A DNA stretch of 64,000 bases from Copromyces sp. CBS 386.78 (taxonomy: Eukaryota > Ascomycota > Sordariomycetes > Sordariales > Sordariaceae): the NCBI GenBank assembly GCA_030685235.1, contig MU839233.1, positions 1 through 64,000 of the forward strand. The letters are read 5' to 3'. Below the pieces are notes generated by a model. The model was not told the origin of the DNA. It did not search any database and was given only the letters and a program-made list of their open reading frames with translations. The number at the start of each line of letters is the position of its first letter. Position 1 is the stretch's first letter. Shown here piece after piece: positions 32,420-43,700 of this stretch. Both the position numbers and the translations under genes were made by a program.

Positions 32420-35017
32420 ATGGCCGGAGTGTACAACAATCCGCCGCAGCCACCAGGGCTTCGAAATCATACACCAGAAAGCGTCACTGCCGCCTTCGAA
32501 GCATGGGCCCATAAACATCGTGCTGCGCTAGATGCAATCGTAGCCAATGTCGACCTGAGTGACCCAAAGACTGTCACATTTGAGAACGTCATGCGCCCTG
32601 AACTCGAGTTTGAGAATGAAAAGTACTCGCACAACCTGCGTTTCTATCAGCATGTTTCGGCGAACAGCGGTTTGCGGGACACCACTCGCAAAATGGAAAA
32701 ACGGTACCTTGACATCTTGACGGACATGAATATGCGCGAGGACGTCTTCTGTGCGAGAGATGCCCTGTATCACCAATCTGGTCTCGCGACAAGCAGGAAG
32801 CAGGATCCCGCTCGATTCATCACCGAGGACATTGCAAAGAATGCAGGTTTTGAGGACGTTGAGAGTGCTGTCGCTCTGGAAGAGGAGTGGAAAGCAGCCA
32901 TCAGCCGAGGGTTGGGCCTACCGTCCCAATCTCAGCGTGACCGATTCAAGCAAATCCAAAAGCGCCTGGAGATAATCAAGAGCGAGTTCAAGAACAATCA
33001 CGCTACTGATAATGGCTGCAACTGGTTTACCCGTGCAGAGTTGGACGGCATGGACAATGATGCTATTGACCAGTTGGCAAAGGGAACGGGCGAAAATGAA
33101 GGCAAGCACAAGGTCACGTTCGATCCCAGTCATTACGACATCTTCCTTAAGACAGTTAAGAATCCGGAGGCTCGAAAGCGCATGTGGATTGCCATGGAGA
33201 ACAAAGTACGCTACACCCCGTAAGTGCATGCTGATGGTCACAAAATCTACTGACAATGTTCCGTTAGTGCCCGGAAAACGTCCCGCTCTTCCAAGAAGCC
33301 ATGCTTCTCCGAGACGAGGCCGCTCGTCTACTGGGTTACCCAGACCATGCCACGTTGAGGGTTGAAAGCCGAATGGCGAAGACACCCACGGCTGTCAACA
33401 ACCTGTTGGATGACTTACGAAACCGTCTTGCACCCCTTGCCGCCAGAGAACTCAATCAGTTACTGGAAGCCAAGAAGACGGACTGCGAGGCTCGAAACTT
33501 GCCATTTGATGGCGGTTTCTATTACTGGGATCGGGCTTTCTACGTCTCCCAAGTCTACAAGCAAGAACACGATCTCGACAACAAGAAGATTGCCGAATAC
33601 TTTCCGATCGATTCCGCAATTACAGGCATGCTCCGCATTTTCGGGGAGCTCTTTGGCATCGTTTTCGTTAGGTTATCTGCAGAGGATCTCGAGCGTATCT
33701 CTCCTACTCGCGTTGCCGAAGATGTCATGTATCACACGGACACTATCATGTTTAGTGTCTGGAACGACGAATTCGAGGGTAATAACTTTCTGGGGTACCT
33801 TTACATTGACGCCCATCCACGCGAGGGCAAATACAGACACACAGCAAACTTTCAACTGGAACTTGGACACCAGAAAGCGGACAACACTAGGTTTTACCCA
33901 TCCTCGGCTCTTGTTTGCAACTTCCCTGCGCCAACCAAGGGCAAACCGTCACTCCTCGACCACGAACATGTTGTTGACCTATTTCATGAATTGGGACACG
34001 GAATCCACGGTCTGGTTTCACGCACTCGTTTCTCTCGTCATCACGGGACAGCAGGCAAGCGAGACTTTGTCGAAGCCCCTAGCCAGATGCTTGAACATTG
34101 GACCTGGAGGGCCGAGTACATCCAACGCATCAGCAAACACTACCAAACTAGCGAGCAGATGCCTGACGACATGGCCGAGCGGATTGCAGCAAGCAGGCAT
34201 ATCCTTAAGGCGTTGAGCAGCCTGTGGCAGTTGTCACTGGCGATTTTTGACATGGAGGTTCATTCGCCCAAATCACGCACCGAGCTGGAAAACATGGACT
34301 TTAGCAGGCGATACAACGAGTTGAGGAACGAGCTAACAGGGATGAAGGGGCGTGAGGCTCTTGGTGAACCAATGTGAGCTCTCTTTTGTTAACATCATTA
34401 CATTATTTGTGTCTTCGCACGTATCTTACGATTGTGGTGGTAGGACGCATGGTCATGGCAACCTCCAGCATCTGTTTTCTGAGTACGATGCAGGACTCTA
34501 CAGTTATCACTGGTCTAGCACCTACTCCTACGACATGTTCTACTCTGCCTTTGCCAGAGATCCGATGGATAAATCTCAAGGTCACCGGTACAGACACATG
34601 GTTCTCGAAAAGGGCGCCTCACAAGATGAAATGTTCATACTTGAGGAGTTCCTGGGTCGCAAGCCAACCACCGACGCGTTGTTCAAGGAGCTGGGCCCGA
34701 TTGAGTCTGTGGATACACCGTCGTTGAAGAAAAGTTCCTTCGCTGAACGAGGCCCCGTTATTGAGGAGGGCCCCTCGAGTGAGGAGCGTCCTACGGTCGA
34801 AGAAAGACCCATTCTTGAGGGAAGCCCCTCTGTCGGGGGAGATCTCATCGTCGATGGAGGCCCATCTAGTGAGGGTGGCCAGGTTGTCGGTGGTCGGGAT
34901 ATCGAGGCCGGCCCCTCTACTGAAGGCGGTCCCGTTGTTGAGCCCACTTCACCGCGGGAGAGGATCCGCTACAGAATGCGGCATATTGCAGCACACTTCA
35001 AGAGGAACAGGAAGTGA
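32420..35017 (+). CDS. M3 zinc metallopeptidase (saccharolysin/thimet oligopeptidase type) with a hexapeptide-repeat tail (821 aa)
   Basis: Exons 32420-33205, 33268-34373 and 34444-35017; introns are GTACGC..TTAG and GTGAGC..GTAG, both in phase. The catalytic motif is FHELGHGIHGL with zinc ligands H502 and H506 and E531 in DFVEAPSQM, the M3A arrangement; NKCPENVPLF and WSSTYSYDMFY are also family hallmarks. Relatives degrade peptides shorter than about 20 residues in cytosol or mitochondrial intermembrane space. No clear presequence is visible, so cytosol is likely. After about residue 715 a tail foreign to the family follows: eleven near-hexapeptide repeats (about 734-797) and a basic C-terminus. 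Confidence 0.88.
34751..34942 (+). repeat. Coding 18-bp minisatellite (hexapeptide array) in the M3 peptidase tail
   Basis: Eleven units of six residues (the ninth and last have five) read GPVIEE, GPSSEE, RPTVEE, RPILEG, SPSVGG, DLIVDG, GPSSEG, GQVVGG, RDIEA, GPSTEG, GPVVE. The DNA period is 18 bp and the reading frame is kept throughout. Confidence 0.8.
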
Positions 35018-36622
35018 TGGGAGTATCACAAGGATCACAACCGCGTTGCTGCAACAGTCTCTATTCTACCATGCTTGCTAACATGTGCACTGCGAGGTCG
35101 AACACAGGAAGGAATCAATATCAAAAGACATTATCTGTCATCTCAACTCTTCCCATGCCAATGCATGCCTTCTTCGTTCCCATCTCGATCCCCATTGTCG
35201 TCTCCGCCAAGTTGTTCATGACTCTCGCGCTGGGACACCTGAGGGAACGGTCACCTGTTCAACACCACGCAACTTAGCGCAAACGTTAACAACCAGCAGG
35301 CCTCGAGGCTGTTTCGGTTCTTCTTCCCGACCTTCTTTCTTCCCCCCGGAGCTTACTTCTCCACCCGCTGATCCTTATGTCTGTTGTACTAAACCTTTTT
35401 TGCGACCGATAAGCACTCGCCAAAGAAGCGTGAGATGTGAGACGTGTGATGAACAACGATGAGCATGTTTGAGGCTCCGAGACAATGAAGCTAGATAAAC
35501 ACACTAATGTAAGTTAAAAGCCAAGCCCGATCCGACTTATATCATTCCGGGCAGGTAAATAAGGTAGGGTAAAGGGGAATTCCCCGACCACTCGGCGGCC
35601 AAGGCTGGGATGCGGCTGTGACAGCTAGATGTACTGTATGTAACGACACGCCAACACCACACACCAAACGGTCCATCAACGTTGGCACTTGACCGGTATT
35701 TGGCGGTCGGAGATGCGATGGATGGGATGGCCAGTCGATCGAAATCGAAAGGTGAGTGCATTTCGATAGGCGCCACTTCGGTAGTTCTATACGACGTTGG
35801 CAGTTCTCGTTCTCGTCGCCGTCCACCGGAACGACTTTTGTCTTTGCGACGATGACTTCGGACTCCGACGGTCTGTCGGTCCTCGACCTCGCTGCTGTCG
35901 GTCAACCCGTGTTTCTCCGGCTAAATCCTAGTCTAGGACCGGCTGTGTTATTGTCCCCACTTTTCCCGAGACAACGGGATGTGGGATGGATAGGTGACTT
36001 GGTCTCAGGGACGGTGAGGATCTCCGAGGTGAGCATCCGTCAAAGTCACTCGAAGATGGGACAAACCGGAGGGGAAGCAGACGGCAGTACCGATGCCAAG
36101 ACACCTACCGAACCGGGTCAATTGTTTACTCCAATCCTCCTTCCAGCCTCCGACCCCTTTTGCCCGCATCATCGTCCGGCATCAGTTAGCACCCTCACCA
36201 TGACCACCAATTGAAACCATTGGCCATTTCCCCCCTGATTCAGTCACTCACCCGCCTTTTGCAATCTCCGAATCTCGTTGATCTCACAAGCGATCCCCGA
36301 CAACCCCAGACCCCAACTTTCTCCAACCTTCTCCAACTTGATGATGACAGCCACCGCTGTGCCGTCCTGGCCGTTGTCGGCCGTTTAACCTTCAACGGCG
36401 AACCGGATAAATCGACTGTGCGCGCAATTCCAAATCGCCTGTGTGGAACCAGGCACATGTCACTTGCCAGCAACCCAGATTATGTCAGATTCTGACCACT
36501 GCGCCAAACACCCAAAAATTGGAGCTCCATCGAGGTGATGGATTAGTGCCAGATCTGTACCCCCTATACTCGTCTGGGCTCGAAACGCCCTTCAGACCCA
36601 ATACGCCAGCATTGGGTCTAGC
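35018..36622. other. 1.6-kb region without a supportable gene
   Basis: The sequence lies between the M3 peptidase stop and the left TIR of transposon II. An open frame of 152 codons at 35756-36214 overlaps shorter ones on the other strand and looks like chance in GC-balanced DNA. No RNA gene or repeat stands out. Confidence 0.4.
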
Positions 36623-36666
36623 ACATTGAATCGCACATGCATATTGATTCGCAAAAATTTCGGTAC
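36623..36666 (+). repeat. Left TIR of DNA transposon II
   Basis: It begins ACATTGAATCGCACATGC, contains a second ATTGATTCGC and ends near CGGTAC. It pairs with 48851-48896 with a few mismatches and a 2-nt gap. Confidence 0.7.
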
Positions 36667-36688
36667 TTCTCCGCCCATACAAACTAGC

Positions 36689-37258
36689 GGTATAATTCGA
36701 AAAGGCTAGCTGGCAAGACCCAGAATGCTCCCTGGCAAGACCCCCCCACTTTTTATCGCTAAGCCCAGCCAGCCAGCACACCGTGTGCACAACCGCCGCC
36801 ATCGTCGCGCCTTGTCTGTTAGCGATAGTTAGTCTTATGCGATTGAATGAAGTTATCGCGAGACTTTACTTTAGTATTGAGCAACCGTTTACAGCGATTA
36901 TCTTTCGTCTTTGTTGTTGTTTAGTAGAGTGTCTTCGACCTCGTAGTGTTTATCGCCCGCCGCCAAATCAGGGTGGGCACGTGCACTCTGAGTCTGGGCA
37001 GCAACGGGGCCAGCATGGGGGACAGCACCCTCCACAGTAGACAATTGACTACCTTAGATTGATGAGTCTGAATAACCTCACGTAAAAGAATAACGACGAC
37101 GACGTAGATGTAGTAGTAGTGCGCGGCCATTGATTTAGTGGTCTGCTGGCACGGCTGCCGTGGGCTCTGGCTGGCTGGGCTTGCTCAGCGATAAAAAGTG
37201 GGGGGGTCTTGCCAGGGAGCATTCTGGGTCTTGCCAGCTAGCCTTTTCGGGTATAATT
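36689..37258. mobile_element. 552-bp TIR element with 9-bp target duplication
   Basis: The element is 36698-37249, flanked by GGTATAATT (36689-36697 and 37250-37258). Its TIRs, starting CGAAAAGGCTAGCTGGCAAG, are identical for at least 63 bp. Within each TIR the string TGGCAAGACCC occurs twice. A 9-bp duplication fits Mutator-like elements. It encodes no transposase. GC content is normal although RIP-mutated DNA begins immediately after its right end, so it probably arrived after RIP or escaped it. Confidence 0.88.
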
Positions 37259-37299
37259 ATATCACACTTTTTTTTGCACTATCGCTATATATATACATA

Positions 37300-38492
37300 T
37301 AATATCCGCTAACCCAATAAATATCCCTATATTAAACTAGCTATTTAATAAAGTAGGGTCAATATTCTTATTAGGATCGTCGAAGATTTCGATAATTTTA
37401 ATATTGCTACTTTCTAGTATAGTATTATTATTATATTCTATTATCGAATTTTCTACTATAGAATCTAGTTATATACTAGAATCCTACTCTTTAATTGGAT
37501 CTAAATCCTTTTTGTATTAAAAGCCCTATATTTATTCCTCCTATATTAGTTCTTAAGATAGTCTACCCTTATCCTCTTCTACTTCCTCTTCCTTAATAAC
37601 CCGCTCTTTACTAAATAGGAACGTAATAATAATTTCGTATACAATAATCTATATAAATTCGTTATAAATCTATAGTATAACTAATTTAAACCTTTTACTA
37701 GGTAGTACCCAATAGAAAGGGAACACTACGTTTGCCTCTAATTTACCTAACTATACCGCTTCTACTTTAATAGCTTTACATTTTAATTCGAAATAGTACC
37801 CCTAACGTACTCGTTATATAGATTTATATTTATTATACAATTAATATTAATCTTTAATTTTATTTAATATAAAATCAATTATTATATTCTACTTTATACG
37901 CAATTTACTAGCAAATTGTAATTCTACCCTCTTATTACGAACTTTATTCTTTTGTTCGGTTTTATACGCACTCATTTAACGGCGGAAGGTAATCTACTCT
38001 ATATCCAAAAATTTTTTATACTAGCGCTACTTCTCTCTAATATATAATTCGATTCTATAATACTTATTTATAACTATACGTAACCGACTATTATTAACCT
38101 TAATAGGACTAGCGCGGGCAACGAGGTAATTAATTAAACGGTTCTCTCTCTATATTACCTCCTCCAATTATTTCCTCTTTTTATACTGCTATAATTCAAT
38201 AATTATAACTCCTATTAAAGCGATTACCTTTATAGCTTTATCCCGTTTAAATATTATATATTTCGTAATAGGACTAAGAGGAGTTTACTATATTATTAAT
38301 TTTAATAACCTTCGTTAAATATATATATTATAATTAGAAATCGTAATTATATTAAGCGGTAAAATAATAACTATTGCCTAGTCTTTCTAAATATAAAGTG
38401 CCTTAAAGGGTATTATTAAACTATACCCTACTCTTTTATTAGGCTCGCCAATACTAAACTCTTTAAGCCGCTAACGTAATAAGGGATCTATA
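37300..38492 (-). pseudogene. C-terminal part of RIP-mutated transposase II
   Basis: The minus strand continues the frame that is interrupted by gypsy II at 38497. A run near 37900-38150 reads as a basic, helical C-terminal region with few stops (RNKRVELQFASKLRIK), in keeping with a transposase tail. Recognition depends on the companion fragment at 47140-48300, which carries the diagnostic DDE_1 motifs. Confidence 0.5.
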
Positions 38493-38497
38493 GTTAC

Positions 38498-38806
38498 TAT
38501 TATAGGGTTAGCCTTGTAATAGTTTAGAAGCATGCGGTTGGCAGCTATCGGAGCTAGGGATCAGGCCATAGCTCCGAACACAATATAAGGCCATTACGGC
38601 CTTTATAGAAGGCTACGATAGCCTTATTATCGCTATCGCTATATAAGTCGTACCAATTCTATAATACTCATAAGATTACTACAGAACTAATCTCCTAAAT
38701 TAACTTCTATAAAAATTAGTCTAGGATCGTACCTTTAAACCTTTCCTCTTATTCCTTCGTATAATTACGTATATTCTTACTTACCTTATACCTTTGTACT
38801 ATAATA
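38498..38806 (+). repeat. 5' LTR of gypsy II
   Basis: This 309-bp sequence is repeated at 46826-47134 with C/T and G/A differences. It contains a perfect 9-bp-arm hairpin (38548-38556 and 38569-38577, TCGGAGCTA) whose arms are damaged in the other LTR. Confidence 0.9.
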
Positions 38807-39099
38807 GTTAATTATACTTTTAAATTATTATATTTATATATATATTTCTTTTCGACCCTTAGAATTGTGCGGCGAAAAGCTACGTAATCTAAAACTATAT
38901 TAGGATCGCTTCGTAAGAATCGCGGACCCCGGTATATAGAATCGCTTTATTAAGCCGCGGACTTATTAAAACCGGACCCTAAAAGTAATAGTCTAATTAT
39001 TACAATTACGCCCTTATATTACGGTAATCCCCCTTAATTACACCTTTATATTATAATAGTCCCCTTTATATTATAAATTAATTTCTTCGCGGAAAACGA

Positions 39100-40700
39100 T
39101 AATAATTACAATTATTATTCTAATAATAATAACAATAGTAATAATAATATTTCACTACCGGATTACGTCGCTCTAAACCTTTAGGAAATAGAATAAAGAA
39201 TTAGTTTATTAATAAATAATTCCCCCAACCTATTCGATTTTAAAGAATTTTTCGATATTCTTACCAAAAATTTAATTCCTAATATTAAAATTTATTGGAT
39301 AGCTTTTCTTTAATTCGTTAATATTATTTATAGTATTCGGGATTTCGTAAACGGCTTTATAAAGGATATTCGGCTATATTTAATTTTTTAAAACTATAAA
39401 GTCTTTACTAAAATTATCGCCTAATAGCTAATTTTTAAATTTATTATCGAATTATTAAGAAAGGCGCTTACAATAATTATTACGAATTATAATACTATAA
39501 TAAAATAATAAAACGCAATATAATATATAACTACGGCTCTATAATAATAAATTATAATTATATCCGCTATAACCCCTTTTAATATATTAGAAACTTCTAA
39601 CGCCCCCGAAAAGGCTACGATAACTATTTCTTAACCCCTTAAACGTATTATTAAAGACCCCCCAATCTTTATTAGAGAGGATAAAAATAATATTAAATAT
39701 TATAACGTTTTCTAATTATAGCGGAACTAAATTAAGACTATATAAGAATTCGACCCCCTCTATTTCCCTATAGAACGGGTTAAAATCGTACGTACAATAT
39801 TCTAATTAGGACTAAACTTACGTTCGGTATTAAATAACGGCTTAAAAAAATTTATAAAATTCTTTAAAGAGTTTAAGAAATAATTATAAACGACCGGCGA
39901 AACTTTCCTTACGTACCTTATAAACTGATATAATAATATTAATATTAAACTAAATATTAATAAACGCTTTATCGATTTCTATTAAAATAGTACTCCTTTC
40001 CTGCGCTTCGAAATCGAATTTATTAAACTTATAGATAAATATAGGTTTAACGACGTAATAAAAATTTATTACCTTTATAATAAATTTAATAAACGGCTTT
40101 AAAGTATTTTAATTTCTTAAGATTTCTTTAAGGATAATAATTATACTATATAATTAAGGCTTATAAGGAAGGTTAACCGGAAATTAAAAAACGCCGACTA
40201 TTATAATAAAATAATTGTAAGTACTTTTAAAGATTTAAGCTCCTTTTCTAAGATTGTTATAACGGCTCCTCCTATTATAACCGATAAATTTATAAATTAG
40301 AGAAGAAATTAAATAGATTTTAATTCTATAAATTTCTCTATTATATTTAATCCTAAAATTTTTAAAGAATAAAGGGAAAAGGGCTTCTACTACTATTATA
40401 ATTAATAAAATTATATCGCCTACAATTACTTTGGATCTATTAATTAGGGTAATAAATTTCGCGCTAATAGTAAATCGGTTAGTAAAATGAAGAAGGGTAG
40501 GGGTAAATATAATAATAGCGGTATTAAGTAAGAACCTACGGAAGTCCGTTTAGTAAAAGCTGCTAATATAATTATAACCCTTACAATTAAGTTGGCCGTA
40601 AGTAATAAATATTATAATAAGCCGGAAAATATTTAACCTTTATACTTAATCGTATATAGAGGCCGAGCTAAGTAATTATATTATAGAAATAATAGAATCC
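39100..40700 (+). pseudogene. gag remnant of gypsy II
   Basis: A degenerate CCHC zinc knuckle at about 40390-40437 (core NYIAYNY, family form GHIARNC) marks the gag end. Upstream frames are broken by stop codons. Confidence 0.7.
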
Positions 40701-40719
40701 TTTAACGGATTTAGAAGAA

Positions 40720-43700
40720 GTACGGATTTAATCGCTAAATAGTACTACTTTAAATTTAATTTTATTATTTATGTATATAATTATTAGTACGTATAAAGAT
40801 TACTATATTTCCTTTATTAATAATAGATATTCTGTATTTATATTTATTGACCGTTCTTTTGTTACGAAATATAATTTTTTCCGCTTCCGCTTTCTTTATC
40901 TTAAAAAATTCGTATTTATAAATAGAAATATTAAAGGTACGATTAGCGAAAGAATAATAGGAAGGCTATAGATAGGTTATTATAAGGAAATTATTACTTT
41001 TTTAATTTATAATTTCTCTAGTAAGTATCCGATTATTTTAGGATTCCTTTAAATAAAATTCTACAAACTATATATCGATTATAAAAAAGGCGGTATACGT
41101 TTCAATTACCCGGGTTATAAAGACCGCTATTTATTAATAGGGCTCTTTAATAATTAAACGGAAATATTCCGAATTTTCTTTAATTCCGTTTCTATTATAG
41201 CTGCCCGCGTTTATAAAAAGGTATTTCCCTAAAATAATTTTAAATTCCCTTCTTCTCTTCTTTACGTCCTTAAGAATTATTTTTATAAAAAGGCGGCCTA
41301 ATATAAGGAAATCGAGGATTAACTTATTAAGGCTCCTTAATTTAAAAACGAAGGATTTAAAGAGCGGACTTCCAATTCTCCCGTTAAAGTACCGTTAACG
41401 GTTCTATTATAAATTCTTATCGTATACTACGTAGGCGTAAAGGTATAGGATATTATAAGTACCGCCGCTATTTTAATACTAATTAAGTAGGATATATTAT
41501 ACGAACCGTATATTAAATTTAACGGGAGACGTATGTTAGTAGGTACGCGCCGTACTAATATTCGGATAAGTAAGTATATTGAAGACGGTATAAACCTTAT
41601 TAATATTAAGGAATTTAATATTACTACTTTTAATTTCATTTATAAAAAAGACCGATTCTAATTATATATTACTAATTACGTTTAATTAAAGAGGTTAATT
41701 ACCGTTTTAAAGTTCCGGGAAATAAATCTTACATATAAAGTTGTAGAAATATTATTGAAGGGCGAGGGGAAAAATATAAGGACGATCTTTTACGTTCCTT
41801 CTATTCCTTTATCGATAATATAACTAGTAAATACGGATTTAAAATAGAAAAGGAGGCAACGGTTATTATTAAATTTATTACTTTAATAAAGGATTTAATT
41901 AAAGACGTACTACTCTATAAAGAAATTATTTATTATATTTATTTAGTAAAAGTAATAGAGGAAAACGTTTAAAAATTCTTCGATAAAGTAAATAAATTTT
42001 AAAAGATTAAAGAAAAAATAAAAGGGATATTAATAGATTATTATTAATTATATATCGACGCTTTTTTTCCTACGTTAATCGATAAAATGCTTCCGTACCG
42101 TTTATACGATTATAAAATTGAATTTAAACTAAGAGAGTAATTATTATACGCTAGGCTTAAATTAATATTATTTATTGAAGTTACTGTTATTAAAAAATAG
42201 ATTAACGAAAATTTTAAAAAGAAATTCATCCGTCCTTCCTAATTTATTGCCGCTTTATCTATTTTATTAGTATAAAAGCCGGGCGGAGGAATCTATATTT
42301 ATATTAATTACTATAATATTAATAATATTATTTTAAAAATATAATATTTAATTCTATTAATTAAAGAAACCTTTAACGCTATTTATAAAGCGAAAATCTT
42401 TACTAAATTTAATATTATTAGTACGTTTAATAAAATACGGGTGAAAGAGGGCTACGAATAGTTTACTATATTTATTACCCGCTTTAGGCTTTTCGAATCC
42501 TTAGTATACCCGTTTAATTTATAAGGGGTACTAGGGATATTCTAAAATTATATTAATAACGTCCTATATAATATCCTTAATATATACGCTACTACTTACC
42601 TTAATAATATCCTCGTTTATTCGGAGAACGAAGAGGATTACGTAGGGTATATTAATAAAGTCCTACGGAAGATAATAAATGCGGGCTTATAAATCGATAT
42701 TAATAAATACGATTTCTATACGAAATGGATTAAATATTTAGGGCTTATTATTACCTTTAGAAGTATTAAAATAAATTTAGAGAAGGTAATAGTAATTATT
42801 TTATAGGAGGCTTTAAATACTAAGAGGGCGCTATAACGTTTTTTGGAATTCGCTAATTTCTATTGGCAATTTATTAAATACTTCTTTATTTTAATAGGAC
42901 TATTATACGAATTAATAAAGAAGATTATTAAGGATTAAAAATAGGAGGATTAGTATTAATGCTCTTTCAATGCGCTTAAGCGAATTTTTATTAGTAGATT
43001 AATATTATATATTTATAATTAGTTTAAATAAATAATTGTAGAAATGGATACTTTAAATTGGGCCTACGGTAATATTCTCTTTTAATATAATAAAAATAAG
43101 GTATTATAATTAATAATTTACTTTAATTAATAATATTCGTTAATAGAATATAATTATAATATTTATAATAAAAAGCTATTCGCTATTATTAAGAGAATGT
43201 CTTTTCGCACCGTCATGAATGTCTTCTGGCACCGTCACCCCACCTTCGCCCCACCCTTCCCGCGCGCCAAGGCACGCTAATGTATACTAAAATTTTTGAG
43301 CTAATTAAATCGCTCGTATCCATCTAAGTCTCTATAGCCGACTGTTCTTGGCGTTAGTAAACCGTACCGCGCCCGCCAAGCCCCCAAATTTCAACCTATT
43401 ATACCCAAATTTCGTATTGCACTGACCAGTCTAGTAATCTATCGTTATACTTAGCGATTTGCAAGCATCGTCGTATCGTATCGCTTCCTCCTCTATTACT
43501 ATTACTACCCCCCTTATAATTAATTAAATTACTATCGCGCGTATTACAAGATATTATTAAGTAAATAAAGCGCTAGTATTTGTTAATAATAAGAAATAAT
43601 CCGTTATTTTTTTTGTATATTTCCCTAATTAATTGTGACGTAAATGGCTGATATAGCGACCTAGCTGACGGGTATATACGATTGTAGCGTAAGTAATAGT

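Noticed and set aside
33220..33226. Alternative GTAAGTG donor in the M3 peptidase gene
   Set aside because: Using it with the acceptor at 33267 would shift the frame away from the conserved CPEN motif.
35756..36214. 152-codon open frame
   Set aside because: It overlaps several frames on the other strand and has no recognisable domain; length alone is weak evidence in GC-balanced DNA.
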